Shown here one piece after another: positions 52,296 to 62,822 of a DNA stretch of 64,000 bases. The position numbers and the translations under genes were made by a program. The notes below the pieces were generated by a model. That model was not told where the DNA came from, did no database searches, and saw only the letters and a program-made list of their open reading frames with translations. The DNA lies in assembly GCF_019977755.1 (NCBI RefSeq), contig NZ_AP025144.1:310001-374000 (forward strand), in the 5' to 3' direction. This DNA comes from Vibrio penaeicida (GTDB lineage: Bacteria > Pseudomonadota > Gammaproteobacteria > Enterobacterales > Vibrionaceae). Position 1 is the first letter of the stretch, and every line of letters starts with the position of its first letter.

Positions 52296-53351
52296 TTACA
52301 AATCAGCTTTTTTATTGCGTGAGTACTGCCTGTTGGCTTTGTTCTCGCCCATGCTCTCAATAATGCGGTGGTAGTTTTCAAAACGAACACTGCTGATCTC
52401 TCCGCGTTCGACCGCTTCACGAATAATACAGCCAGGGTCATCATTGTGTTTACAATCGCGAAATTTGCAGCCGCCTAAGAACGGTCGAAATTCGACAAAA
52501 GCTTCCGTAACTTCTTCTGCTTCTAAGTGCCAAAGACCGAATTCACGAACTCCCGGAGAATCGATAAGGTCGCCCCCTTTAGGGAAATGGTACAGTCTCG
52601 CGGTGGTCGTTGTGTGTTGCCCCAATCCCGAGTTTTCCGATACGGCGCCTTCTTCAGCATCAACTTCTGGCATTAATGCGTTGACTAAGCTGGATTTTCC
52701 GACACCAGATTGTCCCACAAAGATGTTAATTCTATCTTTAAGCTCGACTTGCAGTTCTTCGATCCCTTCTCCGGATTCCTTACTGACCAACAGAACTTTG
52801 TAGCCAATTTTCTCGTATGCCGTTAACCATTCGCTGTAGGTTTCGCGCTGCGCGCTGTCAAGCAAGTCAATTTTATTCAAGACGATTAAAGGTTCAATAT
52901 TCAATGTCTCGGAAGCAACAAGGTAGCGGTCAATAATATTCAGAGAAAGTTCAGGTAATACAGAGGATACGATCACCATTTGGTCAATGTTCGCAGCGAC
53001 AGGTTTTAAGCCGTCGTAGTAGTCAGGACGGGTCAAAATGGAGGTTCTCGGCTCGACGGCTTCAACCACCCCCGCGATGCCTGCCATAGATTCATGACCA
53101 GATCGCCAGATAACTTTGTCACCAGAGACTAAACTTTCAATACCACGTCTGAGATTGCAGCGATGAACGCTTCCAGATTCACTGTCTTCAATGTCGGCGT
53201 GTTGACCAAAACGAGTGATGACCAGCCCTGACTTGGCTGATCCCAACATAGACTCTTCCCATTGGATGGTTTCTTCTTGGGTTAATCGCTTTTTTTGGTT
53301 ATGACGAACGCGTCGTACTTGACCTTTTGTGAGCTTTTTCTTTTTTGCCAC
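52296..53351 (-). CDS. rsgA: Ribosome small-subunit GTPase RsgA
   Basis: A 351-residue circularly permuted GTPase that checks the decoding centre of 30S subunits. GTPase motifs run G4 (NKIDLLD), G1 ([10 protein letters not shown]), G3 ([10 protein letters not shown]). The Cys-His zinc site [14 protein letters not shown] follows. A basic N-terminal tail precedes the OB domain. Diverges from orn with an 80-base gap. Confidence 0.96.
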   Translation of the reverse strand: MAKKKKLTKGQVRRVRHNQKKRLTQEETIQWEESMLGSAKSGLVITRFGQHADIEDSESGSVHRCNLRRGIESLVSGDKVIWRSGHESMAGIAGVVEAVEPRTSILTRPDYYDGLKPVAANIDQMVIVSSVLPELSLNIIDRYLVASETLNIEPLIVLNKIDLLDSAQRETYSEWLTAYEKIGYKVLLVSKESGEGIEELQVELKDRINIFVGQSGVGKSSLVNALMPEVDAEEGAVSENSGLGQHTTTTARLYHFPKGGDLIDSPGVREFGLWHLEAEEVTEAFVEFRPFLGGCKFRDCKHNDDPGCIIREAVERGEISSVRFENYHRIIESMGENKANRQYSRNKKADL

Positions 53352-53431
53352 GGATTATCAACTTCTTTGGTTGGAATTCCAAAATAGGTGGGTATGATAC
53401 CTCTTTTATCAACAAAATAGGCAATTCATCT

Positions 53432-53977
53432 ATGTCGTTCAGCGATCAAAACTTAATTTGGATCGATCTCGAGATGACAGGGTTAGACCCTGAAACCCAT
53501 AAGATCATTGAAATCGCTACCATTGTTACCGATAGTGAGCTCAATATTCTCGCTGAAGGACCCGTTCTCGCTATTCATCAACCTGAAGAAGAGCTTGCGA
53601 AAATGGATGAATGGTGCACAACCACTCATACGGGCAGTGGCTTAGTGGCTCGTGTTAAACAAAGTACAGTGACAGAGCAGCAAGCCATCGATCAAACCAT
53701 AGAATTCTTAAAAAAATGGGTACCTGCAGGTAAGTCGCCAATCTGCGGCAACAGTGTTGGGCAGGATCGCCGTTTTCTTTATGAGTTCATGCCAGAGCTT
53801 GAAGCATACTTCCACTACCGATATATCGATGTCAGTACCATTAAAGAACTGACACGTCGCTGGCAGCCAGAGGTGCTAACACAATTTTCTAAAACAGGTA
53901 GCCACCTTGCTTTGGATGATATTCGTGAGTCCATTGCTGAACTTCAGTTTTATCGCAAGCAAGTATTTAGCATCTAA
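53432..53977 (+). CDS. orn: Oligoribonuclease
   Basis: A 181-residue DEDDh exonuclease that degrades short RNA and pGpG. Motifs: [10 protein letters not shown] (ExoI), [10 protein letters not shown] (ExoII) and [10 protein letters not shown] with D (ExoIII). The ATG at 53432 is used; the longer frame back to 53345 covers the promoter. Upstream of the tRNA array. Confidence 0.96.
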   Translation: MSFSDQNLIWIDLEMTGLDPETHKIIEIATIVTDSELNILAEGPVLAIHQPEEELAKMDEWCTTTHTGSGLVARVKQSTVTEQQAIDQTIEFLKKWVPAGKSPICGNSVGQDRRFLYEFMPELEAYFHYRYIDVSTIKELTRRWQPEVLTQFSKTGSHLALDDIRESIAELQFYRKQVFSI

Positions 53978-54159
53978 GTACTTCTCAATTCTTCCCGTAT
54001 TGTCTTTCTGAGGTGTTGGAGAATACGGGGATCTGTGAATTTCGAGTCTTTTAGGATCAACCTTAATGATTGAATTGATTAAGGGATGAACGAATACAGT
54101 GGCTTTTGTTTCTTTTTCAATCAAACTGACAATTTTTTTGATTTTTTTGAATGAAGGGC

Positions 54160-54187
54160 TTGCATCAAAAGAAAATGCTCTTATAAT
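54160..54187 (+). promoter_or_regulatory. Promoter of the tRNA array
   Basis: TTGCAT (54160-54165), 16-base spacer, TATAAT (54182-54187), then a GC-rich discriminator GCAGCCC. T-rich upstream DNA may be an UP element. The pattern is that of stable-RNA promoters under stringent control. Confidence 0.8.
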
Positions 54188-54219
54188 TCGCAGCCCTAAA
54201 CGACGGAAACGTTGTGAAT

Positions 54220-54295
54220 GCGACACTAGCTCAGCTGGTAGAGCGCAACCTTGCCAAGGTTGAGGTCACGAGTTCGAACCTCGTGTGTCGCTCCA
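54220..54295 (+). tRNA. tRNA-Gly (GCC), copy 1
   Basis: A 76-base cloverleaf with GCC anticodon at 54253-54255 and encoded CCA. Confidence 0.97.
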
Positions 54296-54358
54296 ATTTC
54301 CACTTAGTTTGGAAATGAAAAGCTTTCATCATGCTTTAAATGATGATTACAATACGGA

Positions 54359-54435
<77 letters not shown>

Positions 54436-54467
54436 AATTTAGATTGATTGCTATTGCGATGAATCAT

Positions 54468-54543
54468 GCGACACTAGCTCAGCTGGTAGAGCGCAACCTT
54501 GCCAAGGTTGAGGTCACGAGTTCGAACCTCGTGTGTCGCTCCA
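54468..54543 (+). tRNA. tRNA-Gly (GCC), copy 2
   Basis: Identical to copy 1 in all 76 bases. Confidence 0.97.
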
Positions 54544-54607
54544 AATTCCTTCCCATTTTGGGAAATATAAGCGCTCATCATGCTTTGAATGATGACTACA
54601 ATACGGA

Positions 54608-54684
<77 letters not shown>

Positions 54685-54716
54685 AATTTAGATTGATTGC
54701 TAACGCGATGAATCAT

Positions 54717-54792
54717 GCGACACTAGCTCAGCTGGTAGAGCGCAACCTTGCCAAGGTTGAGGTCACGAGTTCGAACCTCGTGTGTCGCTCCA
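54717..54792 (+). tRNA. tRNA-Gly (GCC), copy 3
   Basis: Identical to copy 1. Followed by a short spacer and another Gly without fMet between. Confidence 0.97.
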
Positions 54793-54841
54793 CTTTCTAG
54801 CAAGAAAGTACAAAAGCTTTTATCGTGCTTAACGATGATCT

Positions 54842-54917
54842 GCGACACTAGCTCAGCTGGTAGAGCGCAACCTTGCCAAGGTTGAGGTCACGAGTTCGAA
54901 CCTCGTGTGTCGCTCCA
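54842..54917 (+). tRNA. tRNA-Gly (GCC), copy 4
   Basis: Identical to copy 1. Confidence 0.97.
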
Positions 54918-54980
54918 GATTCTTTCCCTTATGGGAAATATAAGCGCTCATCATGCTTTAAATGATGATTACAATACGGA

Positions 54981-55057
<77 letters not shown>

Positions 55058-55089
55058 CATTCAGATTGATTGCTACTGCGATGAATCAT

Positions 55090-55165
55090 GCGACACTAGC
55101 TCAGCTGGTAGAGCGCAACCTTGCCAAGGTTGAGGTCACGAGTTCGAACCTCGTGTGTCGCTCCA
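55090..55165 (+). tRNA. tRNA-Gly (GCC), copy 5
   Basis: Identical to copy 1; last intact tRNA of the array. Confidence 0.97.
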
Positions 55166-55184
55166 ATTTTTTCAAAGAAAAAAT

Positions 55185-55250
55185 ACAACCTTACTAAGGT
55201 TGAGGTCACGCCTAGTTCCTTGAAGATCAAGAACCTCGTGTATCGCTCCA
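55185..55250 (+). pseudogene. Broken tRNA-Gly remnant
   Basis: Keeps the anticodon stem CAACC/GGTTG, variable part TGAGGTCACG and the 3' end ATCGCTCCA. The anticodon loop is changed to TTACTAA, a block of about 15 bases sits in the T arm, and the acceptor 5' arm and D arm are gone. A decayed sixth Gly copy. Confidence 0.8.
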
Positions 55251-55417
55251 AATTTCCGCTTGGAAACTAACTTGTTTAGAAACTAAAAGCGTTTAGAAAG
55301 TAAAAATTCTCACTAAAACTGTTAGTGACGATTCTCCCGAAAGGGAATGATGTGAAGACGCATCAACCGCTCTTTATCAATGCTGTGAAGCATTACCCCA
55401 GAAAGAAACAAAACAAT

Positions 55418-55439
55418 CACCCAGTCGGGTGTTTTTTTT
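55418..55439 (+). terminator. Terminator of the tRNA array
   Basis: CACCC-AGTC-GGGTG followed by eight T, 168 bases after the remnant. Confidence 0.88.
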
Positions 55440-55950
55440 CGTTTTCAATTTACAGCTAGTCAACGCCATAAATGGTGCTCAGTTTTCCACTGCTTTTGAT
55501 AAGTATATAGGGGAACGTGCCGCATGTTTACAATTTAGCTAACAGACTTATCCACAATCTATATTCTGTGGATAACTTGGTTGATAAATTGTTTTATTAA
55601 GAAGTTTTGAAAGGATTTGCAAGGATCTTTCTTTTACTTTCGGCGTCACAGCTAAAGATGAAACTCATGTAAGCCTTTGTATATCAAGCGATGAGGGGTG
55701 TTTTTGTTTTTTAGTACATGTAAGAGTTAAGATCATTAACTCATATTTTTTTGATCCTCGTCATTTATTGTGTCTGTGTTTAACTTTTCGTTATCCAGCT
55801 ATCTGTGCTACCAAATTCACTTTTTTCCACATAGAGCACTTTTTGAGAATTACATCAAATTATAGGTACAAATACCGTCTCAGATTTTGAACTTTTAATT
55901 ACAGGAAATAAATTTGGTGGCGTTTTATAAGTGGTTAGTTACATAGGCTA
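55440..55950. promoter_or_regulatory. datA-like DnaA-box cluster between tRNA-Gly array and queG
   Basis: 511 bases without a gene. Two perfect DnaA boxes TTATCCACA face each other: plus strand at 55548-55556 and minus strand at 55567-55575, ten bases apart. A relaxed box TTTTCCACA is at 55823-55831, one-mismatch boxes at 55483-55491 (TTTTCCACT) and 55775-55783 (minus, TTAAACACA). An IHF-like site with one mismatch is at 55682-55694. E. coli datA, which promotes loss of ATP-DnaA, has the same neighbours (glyVXY and queG). Same role is inferred. Confidence 0.6.
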
Positions 55951-57063
55951 CTATGCATCTCTGGGTAGACCCTTTTGGATTATCCTAATTAAGCGCTCTT
56001 TTTTCCTGTCCTTGATGGGTGTTTTTGCCATTTGACTGTCGATTGCCCATTGGATGTGTTCATCTAAATTGTCATCTATTCCAATTCGCTCACGAAGAGC
56101 ATAGACGATACCCTGAGAAAAGGGCGCATTTCCCATCGCGACCGCAATATTTCTCATCCATTGAATGTGACCAATGCGTCGAATCGCAGAGCCTTCCATC
56201 TTTTTCAAAAATTCTTGTTCAGACCAAGATATCAAAGTAATCAGATCGGAAGACCCAAAGGCATCGCGTCGATAAAAGTCGGATTGATCCGTGATGTCTG
56301 CTTCGCGGTTCCATGGACATACCAATTGGCAATCGTCACAACCGTATATCCTGTTACCCATTTTAGCGCGAAGCTCTACTGGGATTTTTCCACTCAACTC
56401 AATAGTTAAATACGAAATGCAAAGTCGAGAGTCGATTACGCCTTCACTTATGATGGCACCCGTTGGGCATGAGGTTATGCATGCCTTGCAGCTTCCGCAT
56501 TGATCGGTAGATGGCTCATCAATAGGCAAAGGCAAATCAATCAACAGTTCACCTAGAAAGAACCAAGAACCGGAGCCTTCATCTAATATAAGTGAGTGTT
56601 TTCCTGTCCAGCCTAATCCAGCTTTCTGAGCTAATGGGCGCTCTAAGAGTGGTGCCGAATCAACAAATGGACGGTATCCAAATTTTCCCGCCTCTTGCTC
56701 TATACGTTGTCCAAGCTTTTTAAGCTGATTGCGCACTAACTTGTGATAATCCCGCCCAAGGGCGTATCGGCTAATGTAACCTTGGGTGGTGTCGTTAAGG
56801 TTACTTGCAAATTGAGCATCTGGAGGAAGGTAGTTCATACGAGCGCTGATCACCCGAACGGTTCCAGGCAATAACTCATCGGGTCTAGCTCGCATCATAC
56901 CGTGTCGAGCCATCCAGTCCATTTCTCCGTGGTATCCTGCATCCAGCCAGTCTTGCAGTGGTTTCTCGTGCTCTTTTAAGTCGACATCGCAAATGCCAAC
57001 TTTCTGGAAGCCAAGTTCTATAGCCCACTGTTTAATTTTGACGGCGAGTTCGGAGTAATCCAT
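55951..57063 (-). CDS. queG: Epoxyqueuosine reductase
   Basis: A 370-residue cobalamin and iron-sulfur enzyme, last step of queuosine synthesis in tRNA. Cluster motifs CGSCKACITSCPTGAI and CDDCQLVCPWN bind two 4Fe-4S. Reads toward the DnaA-box region. In E. coli nnr follows in the same direction toward tsaE; here queG is turned and the interval has no nnr. Confidence 0.96.
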   Translation of the reverse strand: MDYSELAVKIKQWAIELGFQKVGICDVDLKEHEKPLQDWLDAGYHGEMDWMARHGMMRARPDELLPGTVRVISARMNYLPPDAQFASNLNDTTQGYISRYALGRDYHKLVRNQLKKLGQRIEQEAGKFGYRPFVDSAPLLERPLAQKAGLGWTGKHSLILDEGSGSWFFLGELLIDLPLPIDEPSTDQCGSCKACITSCPTGAIISEGVIDSRLCISYLTIELSGKIPVELRAKMGNRIYGCDDCQLVCPWNREADITDQSDFYRRDAFGSSDLITLISWSEQEFLKKMEGSAIRRIGHIQWMRNIAVAMGNAPFSQGIVYALRERIGIDDNLDEHIQWAIDSQMAKTPIKDRKKERLIRIIQKGLPRDA

Positions 57064-57299
57064 GATGCTAATAGCGTGAAAAATGGGCGACGATTCTAAC
57101 TGATCCTATAAGTAAAAAGAACACCTTTCCAGAGCAGAGCTTAGATAAATAGGGCTAGTCTAGGATAGGAGGTGCCATATGGAGCATTTTTTATCGTTTC
57201 TTAACAGATAAGATCTTGTCTCTCAAAACCAACACGGTTTACTATTCCGTTTCTTTTGAATTTTATATAGTCGTTGATCGGCACTGGAACATGCAACAA

Positions 57300-57764
57300 A
57301 TGAACATGAAACAATATTCCCTCATTGATGAAAACGCGACGGTCGAATTTGGACAGCGAATAGCGAAGGCATGTACCCAGCAAACAACTATTTACTTGCA
57401 TGGCGATCTGGGTGCTGGCAAGACGACATTCAGCCGCGGCTTTATACGGTTTTTAGGGCATATTGGTAATGTTAAAAGCCCAACTTATACATTAGTGGAG
57501 CCCTACCAGTTAAAAGATTGGCAAGTTTATCATTTTGACTTGTATCGACTGGCAGACCCAGAAGAATTGGAATTTATGGGTATTCGTGACTATTTTACTC
57601 CTGATGCGATCTGCCTTGTAGAGTGGCCCGAAAAAGGTGAAGGGCTTCTGCCTTCTCCTGACTTGGATATTGAATTGAAATATGACCAGACTCAACGTGT
57701 TGCTACGGTCACAGCGAATACGGATTATGGTCATGCTTTGCTTAAGAACTTGGAGTCGTGTTGA
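57300..57764 (+). CDS. tsaE: tRNA t6A synthesis ATPase TsaE
   Basis: A 154-residue P-loop protein needed for the t6A modification with TsaB and TsaD. Walker [11 protein letters not shown]; later [20 protein letters not shown] and EFMGIRDYF. The start is uncertain: ATG at 57300, 57291 or 57306, all close; the longer frame to 57216 seems unlikely from family length. First of a tightly packed operon. Confidence 0.93.
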   Translation: MNMKQYSLIDENATVEFGQRIAKACTQQTTIYLHGDLGAGKTTFSRGFIRFLGHIGNVKSPTYTLVEPYQLKDWQVYHFDLYRLADPEELEFMGIRDYFTPDAICLVEWPEKGEGLLPSPDLDIELKYDQTQRVATVTANTDYGHALLKNLESC

Positions 57765-59470
57765 TTTATAAGCAATTTCGAGCGTTTTTACTGTTTGCTT
57801 TCTTTTTTCTGTTCGGGGTTGCTGCCAAAGTATCGGCGAATACGCTTGAGGGAGTGAGGGTTTGGCCCTCACCTGAAGAAACTCGTATCGTCATTGATTT
57901 GAGCAGTGAAGCCAATTACAGCTACTTTACACTAACGAATCCAGTGCGATTGGTTGTCGATCTTAAACAGACGAATGTGAAGGCTAAACTTCCCATCAAT
58001 GTGAAAGATTCAGCCGTATTGAAGAAAATTCGAAAAAGTACCCCACCGACTAAAGGGACTTATCGCTTAGTCTTCGAACTGAAGAAGAAAACTACCCCGA
58101 ATTTATTCAAGTTAAGACCGACACCTGGTGGTCAGTATGGTCATCGTCTTGTGATTGACTTGCCTCACGGTAAAGTCAGTAAACCAGTCAAAGCTCAGCC
58201 ATCAAATCCAATTGTTCCTTCTAAACCTTCCCCGAGTAAGGATGCTTCCCAATTTTTAGGCAATGCTGACGTGATTATTGCCATTGATCCAGGGCATGGT
58301 GGTGAAGATCCAGGTTCTATTGGTCCCACAAAAAAATATGAAAAGCATGCCACGCTCATCATTTCAAAGAAATTAGCCAGCGAATTAAACCAAGTCCGCG
58401 GAGTACGAGCCGTTCTTACTCGAACAGGGGATTACTTTGTTAACCTGAACAAGCGCTCTTCGATCGCTCGGAAGAATAAAGCACATCTTCTTGTGTCAGT
58501 GCATGCCGACAGTTTCCGTTCACCACAGCCACGCGGTGGTTCTGTTTTTGTGCTCAATGTTCGTCGCGCCAATAGTGAAATTGCTCGTTGGGTCGAAAAA
58601 CACGAGGAACAATCAGAACTTTTAGGTGGCGCGGGTGAAGTGTTATCCAAGGTTAATAACGACAGAAACGTCAGCCAGACCTTGCTGGATCTCAAATTCA
58701 GTCACTCACAAAAAGAAGGGTACAAGGTCGCGACCAAAATTCTGAAAGAAATGGGCAAAGTAACTCGCCTTCATAAGAAAGAGCCAGTTCATGCAAGCCT
58801 AGCGGTCTTGAAGTCTCCGGATATCCCATCGGTATTGGTTGAAACGGGTTTTATGTCTAACCCGGTAGAAGAAAAGCTGTTGTTCCAGCGTTCGCATCAA
58901 AACAAACTGGCAAAAGCATTATCGAAAGCGATTGTGAGTTACTTTGAAGCAAACCCACCGGAAGGTACTTGGTTGGCGAACAAAGGGGCAACCATTAAAC
59001 ACAAAGTGGTACGCGGAGAGTCGCTGTCGCGAATTGCACAAAAATACGGAACGACAACAAAAGCCATTGTCGCGACGAATAAGCTAAAAAGCACCAATAT
59101 TTCTGTTGGGCAAGTATTGCTCATCTCAGGTGACGCCCCAACTACACCGTCTGTGAAAACACAGGTCATTACGCATGTAGTCAAACCGGGCGAGTATCTA
59201 GGTAAGATTGCGAGTAAATATAAGGTGTCTGTTGCGAGTATTAAACAGCAAAATAAGTTGAAATCGAATACGCTAAGAGTAGGGCAGAAGTTAAAAATTC
59301 AAGTTAAATTGAAAGATAAGCCAGTGGTGAAACACAAAGTGAGAAAAGGTGAATATCTTGGCAAAATTGCTTCCCAATATGGCGTAACGACTTCCGCAAT
59401 CAAAAAAGTGAACAACCTTAAATCTGACACCTTATCGGTAGGACAGATTTTGATCATCCCGAGCAAATAA
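57758..59470 (+). CDS. amiB: N-acetylmuramoyl-L-alanine amidase with three LysM domains
   Basis: A 570-residue periplasmic zinc amidase for septal cell-wall splitting. GTG start overlapping the tsaE end by 7 bases. Signal peptide to about residue 28 (KVSA-NTLEG); AMIN domain at 30-130; Amidase_3 at about 170-390 with zinc residues in [10 protein letters not shown] and SVHADSF and the catalytic Glu in LVETGFMSN; LysM repeats at about 420, 474 and 522. E. coli AmiB has no LysM; Vibrio AmiB does. Confidence 0.95.
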   Translation: MLIYKQFRAFLLFAFFFLFGVAAKVSANTLEGVRVWPSPEETRIVIDLSSEANYSYFTLTNPVRLVVDLKQTNVKAKLPINVKDSAVLKKIRKSTPPTKGTYRLVFELKKKTTPNLFKLRPTPGGQYGHRLVIDLPHGKVSKPVKAQPSNPIVPSKPSPSKDASQFLGNADVIIAIDPGHGGEDPGSIGPTKKYEKHATLIISKKLASELNQVRGVRAVLTRTGDYFVNLNKRSSIARKNKAHLLVSVHADSFRSPQPRGGSVFVLNVRRANSEIARWVEKHEEQSELLGGAGEVLSKVNNDRNVSQTLLDLKFSHSQKEGYKVATKILKEMGKVTRLHKKEPVHASLAVLKSPDIPSVLVETGFMSNPVEEKLLFQRSHQNKLAKALSKAIVSYFEANPPEGTWLANKGATIKHKVVRGESLSRIAQKYGTTTKAIVATNKLKSTNISVGQVLLISGDAPTTPSVKTQVITHVVKPGEYLGKIASKYKVSVASIKQQNKLKSNTLRVGQKLKIQVKLKDKPVVKHKVRKGEYLGKIASQYGVTTSAIKKVNNLKSDTLSVGQILIIPSK

Positions 59471-61485
59471 TGACGATAAAGATACTGCCTGCACGATTAG
59501 CGAACCAAATTGCCGCAGGTGAAGTGGTCGAAAGACCCGCGTCTGTTGTAAAAGAACTGGTTGAAAATAGCTTAGATTCAGGCGCAACTCGTATAGATAT
59601 CGATATTGATAAAGGTGGCGCTAAGCTGATTCGTGTTCGAGATAACGGCAAAGGCATCATTAAAGATGAGCTTGGACTTGCGCTGAGTCGTCATGCTACA
59701 TCGAAGATCCATACATTGGATGACCTCGAAGCCATTATGAGCTTAGGGTTTCGAGGTGAGGCGCTGGCCAGTATTAGCTCCGTTGCTCGATTGACGATGA
59801 CATCACGACCTGCAACTCAAGATCAGGCATGGTCTGCATACAGTGAAGGTCGAGATATGGAGGTAAAACTCCAGCCAACCGCACACCCGATTGGTACTTC
59901 CGTTGAAGTGTTGGATTTGTTTTTTAACACGCCTGCTCGCCGAAAATTCTTACGTACTGAGAAAACAGAATTCTCACATATTGATGAATTGCTAAAGCGC
60001 ATTGCCTTAAGCCGTTTTGATGTGACCATCAATTTACGTCATAACGGAAAAATGATTCGACAGTATCGCGCAGCAAAAACCGAACGGCAGGAAGAGGCGC
60101 GTATCGCAGCGGTTTGTGGCGGTGCATTTGTCAGACACATGTTGAAGATTGAGTTGGAGCACCAAGGGCTGAAATTGCATGGCTGGATCACGACTCCAGA
60201 AGGGGCTCGTCAGCAAAGCGACTTACAATATTGTTATGTGAATGGACGAATGATGAGAGATAAACTGATCAATCATGCCATTCGCCAGAGCTATGAAAAC
60301 AGCTTAAGCCCCGATCAGTATGCCACCTACGTATTGTTCATTGAACTCGATCCACACCAAGTTGATGTGAACGTGCATCCTGCGAAACACGAAGTACGTT
60401 TCCATCAAGCAAGGCTGGTACATGACTTTATTTACCAAGCATTGAGTGATGCATTATCGCAAAGCGAAGTTATTGCTCCTGTAGAAGCACGTGCGTCTGC
60501 ATATCATCAACCGACGACGAATGAAGAACAACACCGTGTAATGGAAGCTATTGCGAGTTCACCGGCATACCCAAGAAAAGCTGAGCCAGCTTCCTACAAC
60601 GAAGCGCTTTCCACTCAGCGAATTACCGATGCTGTACCAAGTGATATTAACGAGTATCATCAAAAAAACGTCTCGCCATCAACAAGCTTCTCATCACCTA
60701 CAAACCGCTCATCAGCCACAAACAATGAATGGCAGCAAACAAAAACGCCAAACAGTTCCGGGTCTGTTGGCAGTAAAAACAAACCGCAGTTTAAAGAAGA
60801 AGCGCCAAGTTGGCAGGAAGTCAAAGCATACAAAGAGCTACTTAATACTCCTGAAGATACAAAGCCCATTGAGCACACAGAGGCAAGTACATCAAAACCT
60901 CAAGATGCTCTAGAAACGAAACGTGATCACTTTGTATTGGGTAAAGCATTTACGGTTGTTCGTGAGCAATATTTGTTGATGGAAGCGAAGCCGGAATGTG
61001 TGCTGGTTAACTTACCGAGAGCAGAGTGGCACCGAACTCAATGCCAACTGTCGGCGAGTGAAGCGCCTTTAAAAGCTCAGCCTCTTCTTGTGCCACTTTC
61101 GATCAAACTGGATAAGAACTTGGTAGAGCAGGTTTCACAATTTGATACTTTGCTGCAACGGCTTGGAATTCAGCTGCGCGAAAAAAATGCACGCAGTATC
61201 ATGGTAATGGCGGTACCACAGCCTATCAGGCAGCAAAACTTACAACTCTTGATACCAGATCTGTTATCGTATCTGCAGAACCAAACCCAAGAGATTGAAG
61301 CGAAGTTAGTTTCTAATTGGTTGGCGACTGAAGTCACTCAGGTTAAAGCAACCTACTCAACATCGGAAGCCATACAATTAATTTCGGATATTGAAAACCT
61401 GAATGACGGGCGACTGCCTGTCGATGATCCAGTGTTTTGTCAGCCGATTGACTTCGCATCAACCATTGCAGCAATGAATTCGTGA
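59470..61485 (+). CDS. mutL: DNA mismatch repair protein MutL
   Basis: A 671-residue GHKL ATPase coupling MutS to MutH. N-terminal ATPase part with [30 protein letters not shown] and GFRGEAL. The middle linker (about 345-480) is Ser/Thr/Asn rich. The C-terminal dimer domain has no DQHA-type endonuclease motif, as expected with a MutH-based system. Overlaps amiB by one base and miaA by 4. Confidence 0.97.
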   Translation: MTIKILPARLANQIAAGEVVERPASVVKELVENSLDSGATRIDIDIDKGGAKLIRVRDNGKGIIKDELGLALSRHATSKIHTLDDLEAIMSLGFRGEALASISSVARLTMTSRPATQDQAWSAYSEGRDMEVKLQPTAHPIGTSVEVLDLFFNTPARRKFLRTEKTEFSHIDELLKRIALSRFDVTINLRHNGKMIRQYRAAKTERQEEARIAAVCGGAFVRHMLKIELEHQGLKLHGWITTPEGARQQSDLQYCYVNGRMMRDKLINHAIRQSYENSLSPDQYATYVLFIELDPHQVDVNVHPAKHEVRFHQARLVHDFIYQALSDALSQSEVIAPVEARASAYHQPTTNEEQHRVMEAIASSPAYPRKAEPASYNEALSTQRITDAVPSDINEYHQKNVSPSTSFSSPTNRSSATNNEWQQTKTPNSSGSVGSKNKPQFKEEAPSWQEVKAYKELLNTPEDTKPIEHTEASTSKPQDALETKRDHFVLGKAFTVVREQYLLMEAKPECVLVNLPRAEWHRTQCQLSASEAPLKAQPLLVPLSIKLDKNLVEQVSQFDTLLQRLGIQLREKNARSIMVMAVPQPIRQQNLQLLIPDLLSYLQNQTQEIEAKLVSNWLATEVTQVKATYSTSEAIQLISDIENLNDGRLPVDDPVFCQPIDFASTIAAMNS

Positions 61486-62417
61486 TGACAGATAAACTTC
61501 CATTGGCCCTGTTTTTGATGGGACCGACAGCGTCGGGTAAAACCGAAGTAGCAATACGATTAAGACAAAAATACCCTGTTGAGATCATTAGCGTTGATTC
61601 CGCTTTGATCTATAGAGGCATGGATATTGGAACGGCAAAACCCGATGAGCGAGAGCAAGAGCTTGCACCGCACCGCCTGATCGATATTCTCGATCCTAGC
61701 GAATCGTATTCCGCAGCGGATTTTCGTCGAGACGCACTGGAACAAATGCATGATATCGCTTCGAAAGGAAAAATTCCGCTGCTGGTTGGTGGAACTATGC
61801 TGTATTACAAGGCTCTATTAGAAGGACTATCGCCTTTGCCTGCGGCAGATCCTGCAATTCGTCAAGAAATAGAGCAAGATGCGTTGACTTTAGGTTGGTC
61901 AGCGTTGCACGATAAACTGAAAGAAATTGATCCTGTATCAGCGAAGAGAATTCACCCGAATGATCCACAAAGATTGTCACGGGCATTGGAAGTTTACAAA
62001 ATTTCAGGTAAAACTCTTACTGAACTGACCAAAAAGCAAGGTAAACCCTTGCCATTTAGGGTAAAGCAATTTGCGATAGCCCCCAAGGAAAGGGCAGAGC
62101 TCCACCGCCGTATCGAGCTTCGATTCGAAAAAATGATCAGTGCTGGATTTGAAGAAGAAGTTCAAGCGTTATACGCTAGAAAAGATCTTCATCCGGATCT
62201 ACCTTCGATTCGATGTGTTGGTTACAGGCAAATGTGGGACTATTTGGATGGGAATTGTACGTTGGATGAGGCGGTTTTTCGCGGAATCTGTGCAACCCGT
62301 CAATTGGCCAAGCGACAGATCACCTGGCTGCGCAGCTGGAATGATTTAACTTGGTTAGATAGCGAAAACATTGAAGATGCACAAGAAACTATGTCAAATG
62401 CCATAGCATCTGATTGA
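61482..62417 (+). CDS. miaA: tRNA dimethylallyltransferase
   Basis: A 311-residue enzyme that adds a dimethylallyl group to A37 of tRNAs reading UNN codons. Walker [12 protein letters not shown], then [19 protein letters not shown] and the DIGTAKP Asp; [14 protein letters not shown] near the end. Start overlaps mutL. A -10-like TATAAT at 62428-62433, after its stop, may serve hfq. Confidence 0.96.
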   Translation: MMTDKLPLALFLMGPTASGKTEVAIRLRQKYPVEIISVDSALIYRGMDIGTAKPDEREQELAPHRLIDILDPSESYSAADFRRDALEQMHDIASKGKIPLLVGGTMLYYKALLEGLSPLPAADPAIRQEIEQDALTLGWSALHDKLKEIDPVSAKRIHPNDPQRLSRALEVYKISGKTLTELTKKQGKPLPFRVKQFAIAPKERAELHRRIELRFEKMISAGFEEEVQALYARKDLHPDLPSIRCVGYRQMWDYLDGNCTLDEAVFRGICATRQLAKRQITWLRSWNDLTWLDSENIEDAQETMSNAIASD

Positions 62418-62532
62418 CTTCACTGTGTATAATGTGATCGTTTTTGCGCACTTTTTCATTTAGCTCGAATGCAAAAACAGCTCTCGGAATAGCTAAATAA
62501 AATTAAAAATACAATCAAATAAGGAAAATAAA

Positions 62533-62796
62533 ATGGCTAAGGGGCAGTCTTTACAAGACCCATTTCTAAATGCGCTACGTCGTGAGCGTGTACCCGTATC
62601 TATCTACCTCGTTAACGGTATTAAACTTCAAGGTCAGATCGAATCTTTTGATCAGTTTGTGATCTTGTTGAAAAACACTGTTAACCAAATGGTTTACAAG
62701 CATGCGATCTCTACTGTGGTACCTGCTCGTGCGGTAACGCACCACAGCAACACAGAACGTTCTTCTGAGCGTCCACAAGAGAAATCTGAAGATTAA
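62533..62796 (+). CDS. hfq: RNA chaperone Hfq
   Basis: An 87-residue Sm-like hexamer that pairs small RNAs with their targets. Sm1 [20 protein letters not shown] and Sm2 [10 protein letters not shown] are typical, with a short acidic/Ser tail ([10 protein letters not shown]). AAGGAAAATAAA before the ATG. Stands between miaA and hflX as in other gammaproteobacteria. A TATAAT 99 bases upstream may be its own promoter. Confidence 0.98.
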   Translation: MAKGQSLQDPFLNALRRERVPVSIYLVNGIKLQGQIESFDQFVILLKNTVNQMVYKHAISTVVPARAVTHHSNTERSSERPQEKSED

Positions 62797-62822
62797 TAGT
62801 ACTTTAGTAAGGAGTTGAGTGC

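Noticed and set aside
53876..54226. 116-codon minus-strand frame over the end of orn and the tRNA promoter
   Set aside because: It overlaps orn and the promoter, has no binding site and no family-like sequence.
55573..55590. IHF site next to the DnaA boxes
   Set aside because: The spacing of the TTGATA part to the AA is off by one base. A better but imperfect match is at 55682.
55440..55950. Chromosomal replication origin
   Set aside because: DnaA boxes are present but no AT-rich unwinding repeats, and no oriC neighbours such as mioC, mnmG or dnaA. The datA reading fits better.
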